From Dipteris shenzhenensis (lineage: Eukaryota; Polypodiophyta; Polypodiopsida; Gleicheniales): a stretch of 64,000 nt of DNA. Below the pieces are notes generated by a model. It made no database searches. It saw nothing but the letters and a program-made list of their open reading frames with translations, and was not told the DNA's origin. The stretch is from assembly GCA_047967505.1 (NCBI GenBank), contig CM106541.1; one strand, written 5' to 3'. A program made the position numbers and the translations under genes. Shown here piece by piece: positions 36,376-48,927 of the stretch (position 1 is its first letter; each line of letters opens with the position of its first letter).

Positions 36376-38215
36376 AATATGTGTTTTCTTGCCAATTTCA
36401 CCAAGATGACAAAAGAAGTGAACATGAAGGAGAGTAATAATCAAGAAAAAGGTGCTCAACATTCTTAGAGGCAATTTGCAAGCTTGTATACGGCATGGAG
36501 GAAAAGGATCTTTTAGATATATTTCCCAAAACTCAGATTAGTAGAGATGGTTGAGTCAAGTTTCAAGTTTGCTAGAAAATATTCATGCTATTTTGCTAGA
36601 TCAGCTGAATAGACATGCAGTCTCTTACTCAAGGGCGACCTCTAGGACCATGCTAAACAACTTGAAGAATGTTAAGGATGGCAAATCCTTAAAAAGAGAA
36701 TGACAACAGCAGAACATACTAAGAGCCACAAAGAATTAATAATATCATCTTAGCCCATGTTTTATAAAAGGTCCCCAAATGAGTCGACCTTGTTTTTTGC
36801 TATCAAACCTGACTAGCCATGAAACACTTAGGGGAGGTATCGATCATGTTATCTTACAACACTTTACCACCTTAAGTAGCACATATGCACTAAGGGGATG
36901 TGATGGACTTTTCTTTTGTAACTCACATCTTACCACCACCTTGCAATAGCCAATACATCATGGCACTAAGGGGAGGTGCTAAGAGTTATGGTGCCATGTG
37001 TGCAAGAATCTATAGAGGCAAGATATGAGTGAAGGTATGAATGAAAAGAATCCATACCATAAATTATAGAAAGAAATAATAAATACCCACTTTTGTAGAA
37101 AATGATATTTGGTATATAATCAAAGCATATATAACCAATTTATAGTCTTCTTATCTTGCTATATATAAAGGAGTGAGGAGGCTTAAAGTACCACCTGTCA
37201 CATGGAGAGGAGATAAACATTGCCACATGTTGCACATTAGGAGAAGCTAGAGGAATGCTAGAAAGAAGGCTGAGATTGCCTCATGTTGCATGCTAGAGCT
37301 TGGAGGAGTGTTGGAGAGGAGAAGGCTTGCAGGAGGGGGAAGGTAGTGCAGCACCTTCAATGCTGTGCGTGCCAGCGTCCTCCACACTCTTGTTGCACAT
37401 ACCTTTAATGCTACGTTCCAATACAAATTCTGAAGTCCCTCTAACCCTGGCTTGAATTGCAGACACAACTCAGCTGCCTTCTTTCTTACTTCCCCTCTAC
37501 CCTTTCCTCCACCACTTCCCTGCCGCCATGCCTCCTTATTTTGATTCTTCACTTTTTGTAGCTACCTTGCCGACCATGCAACTCTTTTGCTAAAATCTTG
37601 CAATTGTAGATTGCCATCTATGGAGCAGCCATATGAGGCATTCCCAAAAATTGGATGATCTTGATCAACAAGCTAAACAACCATTTGAGGTGGGAGTTGA
37701 GCGTACCAGACCCCTAAGTAAATGAAACTAGAGCCAGGTGGTAAGAATGAGTTAGCTTGTAAAGTGCCATTTTGGGATAGAACGGTTTCAGTCCCCTTGA
37801 AGTTGGTTTCCAAGGGAAAGTGAAAAGAAGAGGAGCAAGAACTCACAATCTTGTATTTCAGAAGCATGTTTGAGATGCTGAAGCAAACAAATGTAAGTAG
37901 GTCAAATGTCAGCCTGCCACCAGTATCATGTAGTAACCTTCAACATCGTGCAAAATAGAGAACACTATAGGTAGTGAAATATTCCATCCTCACATTGAAC
38001 TCTCATCCAAGGCTTCTCTCTTCCGTTCCATAAGGCTTAGATTTCTAATCATTTGGGAGGATGTAGTTTCATCAATAGCTAGCATTTGATGCTTAGCCTT
38101 TGTCCCCGATGCTCACCTTGAGCTGTAACATTGTGGCGTAGCTATTGGTCATCACTGACAAGCTCTATGGCATGGACTATCACATTCTATGCAATAGGAA
38201 GGGAGATTGGGGAGG
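36376..38215. other. Anonymous DNA
   Basis: I see no gene. The motif 'GGGGAGGTG/GGGGATGTG' with 'CACTAAGG' recurs at about 36830, 36895 and 36965. Confidence 0.4.
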
Positions 38216-38290
<75 letters not shown>

Positions 38291-38312
38291 GAAGGGAGGT
38301 TGGGAGAGGGGG

Positions 38313-38350
<38 letters not shown>
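38216..38350. repeat. GA microsatellite pair
   Basis: GA runs at about 38216-38284 and 38318-38350, separated by an AAGGAAGGG-type purine stretch. It abuts the left end of the miniature LTR element. Confidence 0.95.
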
Positions 38351-38353
<3 letters not shown>

Positions 38354-38361
38354 GAGGAAAA

Positions 38362-39214
38362 TGTTGGCGTAGAAAGTGCCACAAGTGCACCAGGTATGGG
38401 GGGTCCCAAGCCCTCTGCCCCCTAGCCATGAAACAGAGCCTCTCTCTCCTCCCTAAAATTCTCAGGAGGGATGAGAGAAAGAGAGGGCAAACAAGACTTT
38501 TTATATTCAAGGCCCCCAAGGGGGCACCAATGCATATGGGATTAGTCTCCCATCAAATTGCCACGTGGCGATAATGTGCTAGCTCCACACACAAATGATG
38601 CTCCATTTTAGCCAACCGAGGGGTGAAGTGCACCACCTCTAACACCCCCCTATGGACAAACCTCAAGGTAAACAAACCATGGAGCTATGGTCACAGACGA
38701 ACACAAGACTGGACCACCAAACAAAGGGAAGCTGGCACACCATACACCACAAGGAGTGTAGGTGGCAAAGTCCACAAGGAGGTACATGTGTCAGGAGTCA
38801 TCAAAAGCTGCTTTTGCCGTAGTCATCATGAAGTTGCACTTCAAGTCGTCGCACAAAAAGAGCCCACGACGGCCATGTGTTGCCCACGTGGGGGCTGCGT
38901 CAAAATTTTGCATAGTCCATAGTTTGATCGACTACTCTGATACAATATTGGCGTAGAAGTGCACCAAGTACGAGGGGTCCCAAGCCCCACCTCCTAGCCA
39001 TGCAACAGAGCCTCTCTCCCCTCCCAAAAAGTCTGGGAGGGATGAGAGAGAGAGGCCAAACAAGTCTTTTTATATTCAAGCCCCCTAAATGGACACCAAT
39101 GCATATGGGATTTGTGTCTTATCAAAATTGTTACGTGTCGACAATGCGCTAGCTCCACACACAAACCACGATCCATTTTAGCCAACCAAAGGGTGAAGGC
39201 CACCACCTCCAATA
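38362..39214 (-). mobile_element. Complete miniature LTR retrotransposon (TRIM), 853 bp
   Basis: Two direct terminal repeats, 38362-38644 and 38946-39214, flank a 301-bp internal region. The 5-bp GAAAA occurs just outside both ends (38357-38361 and 39215-39219), a perfect target-site duplication. Read on the minus strand the LTR begins TGTTAGAGG and ends CGCCAACA. TTGTATCAGAGT, a primer site nearly complementary to initiator tRNA-Met, follows the 5' LTR (38934-38945). CCATAGGGGGG, a polypurine tract, precedes the 3' LTR. The LTR contains a TATAAAAAG box. There is no coding capacity, so it would depend on another element's proteins. I saw no 5S-rRNA-like boxes, so it is not obviously a Cassandra element. 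Confidence 0.88.
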
Positions 39215-39223
39215 GAAAAGAGG

Positions 39224-39224
<1 letters not shown>

Positions 39225-39267
<43 letters not shown>

Positions 39268-39300
39268 GAGAGATAATGTGCACACACACACACACCCCCC
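39225..39300. repeat. (TA)n-(GA)n and (CA)n microsatellites
   Basis: TA at about 39226-39245, GA to about 39268, then CA at 39282-39294. Confidence 0.9.
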
Positions 39301-39478
39301 TCTTTTAAATGATCTTGCATCATCATTCCCATACATGCATCTAAAACATTGTAGCTTAAAATAGACTTTGAAATTTTTTCCAAATCTCAAATCTGAGCAT
39401 GCAACAAGAAAGGTATTAAAGTTTTGAGTAATTTTCCTTTTTGAATTGCCTCAATCTGAGTTATGCATCAAAAGTTAT

Positions 39479-42400
39479 TGATAGCGGAAGTGAGAGGGAG
39501 ACAGAGAGATATAGCTACCTGCACACTAAGTGTATTGACAATGAGCATGAAGATACATATGAACCCCTTAGGGTTAGGGTTAGGGTTTGCCCCTATGCCC
39601 TATGTGGATAGTGCAATTTACACTATCTTTAACACCCCCTCTTAAATTGCACTAGGTAAGTAGAGGGTGCATGTACAAGACCTATTTGTGGATTTCGTTT
39701 GATGCATATGATAGCATCCAAAATTGAAAAGAAATCGGAGTAGTATGTGCATATGTGAGTAGAGAGACAACGTAGCAGAAGCATGTACAATGAGTACAAC
39801 TTAAGATTTTGTACCTAATGTGGATCTCCCCCTCTTAAGTTGTGGGTCATTCTTCGCCTTTGGGAATAAAACCCAAAAGATAGGCTGAAGGGAAGAGGAA
39901 GGAAATATGCAGAAAGTCAAGTCCACCTGGATCAAAAACCGGTCAATCAAAAGATGAGTGCGTGTATAGACTTTGTGTGTTGAACATGTCATAAGTTGCC
40001 GTGGATTGTGCAGCTACTCTATAGAAGAGGCATCCAGATGTGAGGCTATTTGGTGTAGTTATGGATAACGAATCTAGTCGGTTGTGACAGACTAGAGTGT
40101 CACCAACCCAAAAGAACTGGCAGCAATGGGTGAGGTATGCTGCAGTAGAACTATAATCTCTATTGAATGATGCAGGGTCAAAGAAGACCGCATAGTCAGT
40201 GTGGACAGAGTGATCTAGAGGTTGAAAATATGGGGCCAAAGGTGCAAGTATGATACACTGCTCTACTGAATAAGAGGCCCCTACAAATGACACGGTATGG
40301 CGACCTGTCAGACTTGAATGCTCAACTATCATGAGCTGGAGGTCGTATGATATGTGCATAGCTAAACATTCATCGGCATGGGATGTAGAGGCTGTCATAT
40401 GCCCGACGTGGAGCTGATAGTGTAAAGGCCTAGAAGCTTGAAATACAACTGAAAGTGCATAAGATGTCCCTGGGGTGAATGAGGTTCCAAATGCTGATGT
40501 AGGGACTAATCTATAATCCTGGATCCAACCACTGATGTCCATCAAGTATGGACTATATACGACAGCCATAAATGCATGATGAAACATTGAGTCTCCCTAG
40601 GTTGTGCTATGGCTAAACCTGATGATGTCCACTGCACTAGGGATGGACCGCACTAATGCATAGGAATCCTTGTGCTGAGGAATGATCTGCTAATCGAAAG
40701 AGGTGGTGATCGCTGGATCCAAGGGTACAATGTGGCATGAGTGAGCGATGCTAAAATGTCTTGAAGACTAATCTACTAATTTGTACTATTGAAGGGAACT
40801 GAGCTCAAGGTATGCTCTATGTCAAAGGTGAAAGCATCAGAGATGGATGTTGGAATGGAAATCACCTGAAGAGATGAATGCGATGTGGCATATATCTCCG
40901 TATGCGACAAGAGATGTGAGTGCCTCGTACTGAGGACTTTCCTACTGAATAACTACATGATCACTGGTGAACTCCGTAGCATTTGTGGCAAAGGATGGAG
41001 TCAGATCCATGTGTGAGTGTGATGGCTATACATAACTAAACTCAAACTGTGCTGATGTAGATGGGACTACCTCATACTAAGGAATTACGTCAAATATGCC
41101 TCATGTTGAGGGTTTGCAGTAGCTGAATGTGCCTCATGCTGAGGGCTTACCGAGGAATGTGCATGATCAAAAACTACGGGCTAATCCATGCTAATATCTG
41201 AAGCATCTACATCTACATCTAATCTATCAAGGCCAATGAGGCTCGAGTTGGCATCATACACTAGAACATACCTTGTGGTAATGAATGGTCGAAGAAGGTT
41301 CTCTTTCTACTCACGGATCTCATCTAGAGTCATGACTAGAGTATCAGTAACTGTGTGATGTGGATAACTCCATGCTGGAGGCAGTCTGGTGCTCTATGCA
41401 AGACGCTTACCCTTGTACGAGCGAGAGTGTCTACCCATGAGAACACTTTGTGAGAGCTGCCACTAGGGGGATTACACTGAACGATCAAAACCAAGTCATG
41501 TGAGAATGTCTGTGTGCCAAGGATCAAGCCTGTAGTAGAATGATGACAACTGTGTGTCAAGCATAGCCAAGAGGCTATACAAGACTGATGTATGTGTGCA
41601 AGAACCAATGCCAAAAAATAGTCAACAAATGTGACTATACATGGGTGGCATGTGTGTATGCAAGAAGTATGCAACCATCCTGAATCCGAGGAGGATCTCT
41701 ACCAATTGTCACACTAAGGTGCTGAAGTATTGAATGCCAAGAATACTGAGCTGGTGTCAGATGTGTGAACATGTATACTGATGATAGATCCGATGGGACT
41801 GACGTCGGTGGGAACTAATCGAGTAATGTGACAACGGCTGACTTGGCTTGGTGGAGTTGGATCTCCTCTAAGGCAGTGCTAGTCTAAAGCTAAACTACAC
41901 ATCCAATTGCAAAATGCAGCAAATGAATTACATCTTTATTCATTTTAAGTGCTAGGTATGTTGCAATGGATCAAGAGGTGGTTCTGATAATGAGGATTTA
42001 ATGATGCTAGCCTGTGGAAATGTTAGATGGCAGATCTGAGGTGCTCAACGCATAGAGTGTGAGCTAGCGATCATTTTTGCTTTTTGGATCACCTCCAAAT
42101 TTCCCCTGGATCAAAAGTTATGGCTCTTGGAAGGATTGGCCAAATTTTGATCCCAAGAAGGCACAAAAATGACGATGTGGCCTAGAGGGTGATGTGGCAG
42201 CATACGTCACATGCAAAATACAACTGTGCCTATGAAGAGGCAACTGTGTGGCAAAAACTTAGCCACTGGCTAAACCCAAGGATAGGCTCCCTTATCACAC
42301 ACCCTTATCTACCGCGTGGAATTGCCACGTGGCCTAAGGTCTCAAGCTTTGTTGGAGGATGTGGGCATGGCACGACGAAGCATTGCAGGTGGCGACATGG

Positions 42401-43543
42401 AGGTGGTGGACAACTTGTGGATGGGAGATGAATCCAATGGAGTCACGATGCTTTTGCATAGGTGTTGAGGTCATTGTCGAGGATTTGGATTGATCCTGGC
42501 GCTCACTTGGTGCTACCTAATAACTCTATGAGAGAGCACTACATTTGGAGGCAACGATAACGTTTATGTAGAGGATGCTAGTCTAGGGAGGAGAGGAAGT
42601 GGGGGTGATTTGCTATGACTTGCTATGTGCAATCTTTGCCGCCTTCTGGACATGGTTGATCGGCTATTTGATTTATGCCATTCTTTCACCTTTGCTAGCA
42701 CAATATGTTGTTGTAGACGTCGCGTAGAAGCCAAGTCGTTGTAGGTCGACTTCTATGACTATGCTAATTACTATAGTATGATGGGATGTCGGTCTTGCTT
42801 TGTTGACTGATGGATGCCTCAGTTGACATGTTGCTATCTTTTGGTGTGGCTGTTTTGCTGGCTGTTATTGTAGAAGCCACCTAGAGCTGGTAAGCCACTG
42901 TGAATGAGAAGAATGGAGGTGCTGAGACAGAACAAAGGTCGATTGAATGGAAGTTGTGGGGTACCATGGAGTTTGCTGTTGTGAAGTGTTGAAGGCGAGG
43001 AGCGTGGTGTGGATGTACATAGCGCTGCTGCATCTATGCTAGAAAGCCGTGGATAAGTTGAAGGGGCTATGGATGGCCCGTGAGCCCTTGAGCTCATTGT
43101 AGTCAGTCGTTGATGCAGTCATCCAAGCTGGCTCACTGAGCATCTGTGAGTTGCATGGAGCTCTAAGGCATGGGATGAACCATGGTCCATCAATGGACTA
43201 TTGACGTTGGATGAAGGACCTTCAGTTGCAGCTGTGAGCCACCTTGGAACTTGTGTGGAAGCTGACTGGAGATGGAGACGCTTGTAGTCTCGTGTGTGCA
43301 GTCTGTTGAGTTGTAGCCTTAGCGCTTAGTTAGGCATAAAGCCTTGAAACTCCTCTCGACCATTACCATGATAGCGGAAGTGAGAGAGGGAGAGAGAGAG
43401 AGAGGAGTGCACAAGATATAGCTACATGTACACTAAGTGTCTTGACAATGAACATGAAGATATACATATGAACCCCTTAGAGTTAGGGTTAGTGTTCGCC
43501 CCTATGCCCTATGTGGATAGTGCAATTTACACTATCTTTAATA
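39479..43543 (-). mobile_element. Complete 4.07-kb LTR retrotransposon without recognisable pol
   Basis: Terminal direct repeats lie at 39479-39634 (156 bp) and 43369-43543 (175 bp; the extra length is GA repeats). GTTAT is duplicated just outside (39474-39478 and 43544-43548). On the minus strand the LTR begins TGTTAAAGATAGTG (last base variable) and ends CCGCTATCA. A polypurine tract AAGAGGGGG precedes the 3' LTR. TGGTAATGGTCGAG follows the 5' LTR and starts with the TGG expected of a primer site, though it is not the usual Met-tRNA sequence. The internal region has open frames (for example 40587-39943, 214 codons, minus; and 41674-41336) but no gag knuckle, RT or integrase motif that I can see. 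It is probably a large non-autonomous element (LARD-like). Confidence 0.85.
39943..40587 (-). CDS. Unknown 214-codon ORF inside the LTR element
   Basis: The longest open frame in the 4.07-kb element, near its 3' end in the minus reading direction. Composition is rich in Ser, Thr, His, Tyr and Leu. No RT, RNase H, integrase, zinc knuckle or envelope-like signature is visible. It may be a degenerate coding region or a chance frame. I do not recognise it. Confidence 0.3.
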   Translation of the reverse strand: MFHHAFMAVVYSPYLMDISGWIQDYRLVPTSAFGTSFTPGTSYALSVVFQASRPLHYQLHVGHMTASTSHADECLAMHISYDLQLMIVEHSSLTGRHTVSFVGASYSVEQCIILAPLAPYFQPLDHSVHTDYAVFFDPASFNRDYSSTAAYLTHCCQFFWVGDTLVCHNRLDSLSITTPNSLTSGCLFYRVAAQSTATYDMFNTQSLYTHSSFD

Positions 43544-43604
43544 GTTATGCTCCTTTGAATTTTTGGCTTTGGAGCGGTGTAGACTGCCCCCCCCCAAAAA
43601 AAAG

Positions 43605-43674
43605 GCCACATGGCATTTCGACAATTTACACTATCTTTAATAGTTATGTAATTTACACTATCTTTAATAGTTAT
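43605..43674. repeat. Two extra copies of the LTR edge plus target site
   Basis: 'AATTTACACTATCTTTAAT' followed by AGTTATG occurs at the LTR end (about 43524) and again at about 43623 and 43650, outside the element. These look like slippage or recombination scars. Confidence 0.75.
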
Positions 43675-43717
<43 letters not shown>

Positions 43718-43968
43718 CCCATCCGAGTTATGCATCAAGAGTTATGCCCCTTCAAAGTTTTGGCTCTGGAGCGGTGTAGACTCCCCCCCCAAAAAAAAGG
43801 CCACGTGGCATTTCGGTCGCCGAAGTGCCATGTGGCATATTAGACATGTCATGGCACCTCGGTGGCCGAAATGCCACGTGGCCTTTTTTTTTGGGAGGGC
43901 AGTCTACACCACTCCAAAGCCAAAACTTTGAAGGGGCGTAACTTTTGATGCATAACTCGGATGGGAAC

Positions 43969-44036
<68 letters not shown>
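43675..44036. repeat. 360-bp palindrome (foldback element) ending in (CT)n/(GA)n
   Basis: The left arm runs from a CT repeat through 'GTTCCCATCCGAGTTATGC', a G-box CCACGTGG (43801-43808) and on to about 43840. The right arm is its reverse complement, with CCACGTGG at 43874-43881, 'GCATAACTCGGATGGGAAC' at about 43949-43968, and a GA repeat. Arms are about 90% complementary over about 130 bp, plus the microsatellite ends. A diverged third copy of one arm is split by the LTR element (about 39432-39478 and 43544-43620). Confidence 0.85.
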
Positions 44037-44038
<2 letters not shown>

Positions 44039-44079
44039 TAGTGCCATGACATTGACAAGAGAGACTAATAATTTATTTC

Positions 44080-44146
44080 AATGTGTGTGAGTGTGTGCGC
44101 GCGTGCACATGTGCATGCATGCATGTGTGTGTATGCATGCATGCAT

Positions 44147-44181
<35 letters not shown>
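44080..44181. repeat. TG/GCATGC alternating tract
   Basis: A shorter version of the purine-pyrimidine alternating DNA at 35.7 kb, ending in a (GT) run at about 44157-44181. Confidence 0.9.
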
Positions 44182-44184
<3 letters not shown>

Positions 44185-46930
44185 AGATTTACTAATCCCA
44201 TCCATAAATGAACCATACAATCCATTCAGTCATATGGAAAATAAATACATGAAGAAATCAAATTTAGTTTGCTTTTAAATGGCCAAATACGAGTTTGGTT
44301 TTTAAAATAAGTCTAACACTATCGAATCCATCAGGTAGTTCAAGCACCATGCTCAGGGTCCACTTACTTGCCACCATCCAAGAGAAACTAGCCATTAGAA
44401 CAACATAGCTTCAAGTGGGTAGACAAGTAACGCCGAGGTAACGCCTGTTAACTCCAGCTTGTTATTGCTTATACCAAAGAACAAAAACTATTCTACAGAT
44501 TCTAAGGTGATAAATAATTAAGTACGACAATATAAAGATTATGAAAAAGGATGTTAGCGACAATTGTGAAAACCAAAGTTATTAATTTAAAATATCCCAA
44601 GGGATGACCGTGCAATTAAAGTGAAAATATTTCTAAGGGAGATATTCCCCACCATGTAGAATTAATGGCCACAAAACTAAAGATCATGAAGGGGGGTATC
44701 CACACCCAAGAGCCTCCTAAGTTTTAAAGAGCAACTTAAAGGGTTAAAAAAACATAAGTAAAAGCTTTCTAATCTACATAAATAAGCTTAAAGAATTGGA
44801 CAAAATGTAAACACCAAATATATTTGTGTAAAAAGTCAATATTACATAAATCAAGAGGAGCCACAATTTCACAATTTTTGTGAAGTAAGAAGACGCACAA
44901 AGGAATAAGAAACCATGGATTAAAGGAAATAATTTGCCTAGGAATTTGTTTTAGTAATAATAAAAGGGAAGCACTTATTTTCATAAGGGATGTATACATA
45001 CATAGAAGGCTATCGCACCTCTTTTCTCGAGGAAAAAAGCCAACAGGTGTAGTCTAACCATCTAAATATTAAAAAATAGGTGAACAATAGAGGTGTGGAT
45101 GGTAAATAAGAATAAATAAGGAGCGAGAAACAAAGCATATATATACATATAAAGAAATAAACATTAGCCTTCACACAAACTTAAACAAGGAGGGCATTAA
45201 CGTAAAGGGAAAAAAATAAAATCCACGAAAAAGGAACTATAACTAAAACTATAAATGTGTGTAAAAAATGAACGCTTAAGCAAGGAACTATATGAGAATA
45301 GATGCGTAAAGCATTTATAAAGTCTAACAAGAAGAAGCACAACGGAATCGCGTAACGTTGACGGAGCCAGGAAGAGAATACAAAGACTACGAACTGTACC
45401 AATGAGAAAGGCAAAGCAAGTGAGCAACAGGGAGTCACGCGAGGAGCGGGTCGCCAAAGCTAAGAGGAGGTACATAAAAAGAAAGGGATGGTCGCAGAAC
45501 AGACTAGGAGCTGCCGAGAAGGTCCGCCAACATAGAAGAGGTTCAGAGAAGAGTACGAGTCCACACGACATGCACCCCAAATGAGAGATTCTCCATAAGT
45601 AAGGCTAAGAAGCAACTGAGCAAGAGAAAGCCTTCAAGGTCCCAGAAAATGCCGTGGGATGGAAAAGCATAGTAAGGCTAAGAAGCAACTGAGCAAGAGA
45701 AAGCCTTCAAGGTCCCAGAAAATGCCGGGGGATAGAAAAGCATACGTTGCCGTCAAAACTATCACGGACAAGTGCAAGGAAGAACGAAACACAGGGACGG
45801 AAAATAACTTCCAAAAGCACTGGTTGAACAGTATGAGCCAAAGAGACAAAGCAAAGGAGATTATCTCACAGAGACAACCATTCCGTAGCTGTGGGCAACA
45901 AGCAAAAGAGAAAAGCACCAGGTGGAAACGGGGTGACCACACCATCACCGAGTATATCGACGAGACGGCCAAGAAGATTCCAACGCAATGTCAGCAATGC
46001 ATGGGGAGTTCTGAGCTCAAGTAACGTGTGTAGTAATCACGAAAGAGAGATCTACATAGCAATAGCTGAGCATCTACGAGGTACGGGACAGAATAGGTTC
46101 GGAGCCCTTGCAATCTAGCCAGACTAGAGGAAATCGAGTCGGGTGAGCATTATTTCCTGAGGAAGGGGAAACTCTCTCAGCATAGGAGCACAAGATTGCT
46201 TATAGGCAGCACCGCAACAATGGGAAGCTCTAGTATAGAGCTAACAAGACCAAGAGAAAAGGAGACACTGCCAAGGAAGACCGACTGACCAAGGAAGACC
46301 GACTGACCATCACATACCATGTACAACGCTAGATGAGGCAGCAACAACCAATAGACGAGGCAGCAACAACCAGAGCATCAGTTGCCAAGGAGCTACAAGG
46401 GGAGAAGGATGATAACCGAGCGAGAATCCATGGAACCAGTGCGTATGATTGTAGCATAAAGACCATCAATGACAACTAAGGAATGCTCAACAAGCTAGAG
46501 AAGTAAGGAGCACAAAATTGCAGCAAAAGAAAACATGAAGACACCACGAGGGTTGGCGGTGAGCAAGAGATTCCCAACCCATGATACCTCCAAAAAAGGT
46601 ACCAAACGCCACATGGCCATAGTATGCCTAGTTAGCACAATATTCATCCCCACGTTTTACCTAAAAGACCATTAATTTTTATCTACCATATGCGAGAGCA
46701 CTCTAATTCAAAGGTTAAGAATATTATAAGTATCCCAAGAGCAGCAATTAATCCAAAGCCCATGAATAAAAAATTTTATAAGAGGAGAAACTATAAAACA
46801 AGAGCTAGCATAACTATATATGACAATGTCCCAAAGCCAAAATAAAAATACAAGGGAATTTTCATACAATAGCTAATTCAATACAAAAGGGATTAGGTCT
46901 AGAAGTAATACAAAGTGAAAATTAAAGTCA
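44182..46930. other. Anonymous DNA with a 73-bp tandem duplication
   Basis: A unit starting 'GTAAGGCTAAGAAGCAACTG' is duplicated at 45599 and 45672. 'AAGGAAGACCGACTGACC' is duplicated near 46275-46310. The Lys/Arg-rich plus-strand frames at 45402-46118 may be relics, but I recognise no domain. Confidence 0.5.
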
Positions 46931-46993
46931 TTCATACGGGGGAATGAAAATTTATTATCGTACATAAGTATGAGCGTGTCAAAGAAATTGAAA

Positions 46994-47141
46994 GAGAGAG
47001 AGAAAGAGACTGTGTGTATGTGTGCGTGCTAGAGAGAGAGAGAGAGAGAGTGTGTGTGTGTGTGGAGGAAAAAAGATTGGAAAGAAGAGAAAACAAAGGG
47101 GGGGGAAGATAGGGGAGTCCAAGAGAGGGGAGAGGAAACAA

Positions 47142-47190
<49 letters not shown>
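46994..47190. repeat. GA and GT microsatellites
   Basis: GA runs near 47031-47050 and 47142-47190, and a GT run at 47050-47063. G-rich and purine-rich spacers lie between. Confidence 0.9.
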
Positions 47191-47192
<2 letters not shown>

Positions 47193-48086
47193 TAAGCTGG
47201 CCATTTTTGTACAATCTCGCCAAAACATGCTAGCTAAAAAAACACACCCAGTAAATTCTCTATTACACTATGATGGGATGGTGCTTCTCTATATTCTAGA
47301 AATTTTGCAACTAGAACTTCATGAGACAATTGACTAAATAGGAATTTTTTATTAGGTGATAGAAAGGTTGATCATTGCATGCAAGTTGAATGACTGAGCT
47401 TCTAGCATCAATTCAAAACAAGAAAGGTTGCAAATAAAAAAAAATTGTTGTGGGATTCAGTTTCACATGGTTACTTGCTATTGCTAATGGCATCCCCCCA
47501 TTTCTGAAGTGTCCATATTTAGCAAGGGGCTTTTCTACTCCAAGAAAGTACCAATGAAATCTCCTACAAAACATCTACGACAAATAGAGAAATCCAAGGA
47601 AACAATCTAAAGACTTGTGCAAGTATTTTCAAGATGTAGTGTCAACTTGGAGAAATTTTGACAAATTTATCAAAATTTGCAAAAAATATAGATGTCTCTC
47701 AAATCCAATGGTTCCAAGGAGTCTTGGTATGCAAGAAATTGCATATATTTTTTAAAGCTTATTTTTTAATTTCTTTTGGGAAATTTCCAAAAACAATTTT
47801 TAAGGAATTTTTTTAAAGAAGATGCCTTTTAGAGGTAATGTTTCCATCTCAAATGTAACCCTATTTACAACAAGGGCTATTATGTACTATGAGAATGTGG
47901 GTAACTTGTTAGGATAAAAATGCACAAGAAAAAGAAATTAGTTGACTACCCATAATTCAAAGGAGAGAAGAGAGTAAGGTTTAACAATCCCTTAGGGAAT
48001 AAAATATGAGCACAATGTTTGCCAAGTAAAATTTATGTAAATGGTGGTGTGAACATCTCATCTAGACTAAAGAAACTTCATAGGTC
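47191..48086. other. Anonymous AT-rich DNA
   Basis: No features recognised. Confidence 0.5.
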
Positions 48087-48303
48087 TTGTTTGTGTGCAT
48101 GAATATGTGTGTGTGTGCATACGTGCGTGCATCCATGTATGTGTGTGTGTGCGTGTGCACGTGCAAGTGCATGTGTGCATGCGCATGCGTGTGCATGTGC
48201 ATGTGTGTGTGTATGTGTGTGTGTGTGTGTGTGTGCATGTGCATGCGCACGTGTGCGTGTGTGCATATGTGCATGTGCGTGTGTGCATGTGTGCATGCAT
48301 GCA

Positions 48304-48334
<31 letters not shown>
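48087..48334. repeat. TG/CA/GCATGC tract ending in (GA)n
   Basis: The third alternating purine-pyrimidine tract (about 48087-48304), followed by about 30 bp of GA. Open frames on both strands are artefacts of the repeat. Confidence 0.9.
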
Positions 48335-48337
<3 letters not shown>

Positions 48338-48927
48338 ACTATTTCAATGAATCTAAATCTCCACTAATCCACATTCTTATTCAGAGCTTCGAAAGGCTCG
48401 TGGTAGCCATTGTTTCATCATGACTATATATACATTTATGTTAATGCTTAAGGGTGCAGCAAAGAGAATCGCCAAGCAAAAAGAATTCCATCTTATTACT
48501 CTAGTTGCAATCCATTAGATTTCTTGATGAATTGCCTATTGAATCTCAAGAACGATGAATGATTGAACTTGCTTGGTGTTGTTAGGCTCCTTCATTATTT
48601 AATGGCATCCATTTTTGGCATTTCAGTCATGATGCATTCACATAAAATTGTGTGCATCCAACAAGACTTCTAAGAAGACACATGATACACACTTTTATGG
48701 GTTAAGGAGGATTTAGGTCTCCCTACCTTCTTAGAACACATTCTATAGGCATTCTAAGTGCATTACCTCTGTGCTATAAATTAAGAGCATCCACAAACAA
48801 TGGGGCCAAGATGTGGTGGCCGCAATGGCCACAATCGCGGATGCGGTGGTGGAGGTTGTGGGCTAAATCGGTGAAAACTTGTTTGTTCTATTTAGGGGAA
48901 GCCATTGGTGGAATGATGCCCCAACAC

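Noticed and set aside
38131-38574. Arg/Glu- or Ser/Leu-repeat proteins
   Set aside because: Translation of GA microsatellites; not credible coding sequence.
38362-39214. Cassandra-type TRIM carrying a 5S rRNA promoter
   Set aside because: I looked for 5S internal control boxes in the LTR and saw none; it has a TATA box instead.
48062-48423. Several overlapping His- and Cys-rich frames
   Set aside because: Artefacts of the alternating TG/CA repeat.
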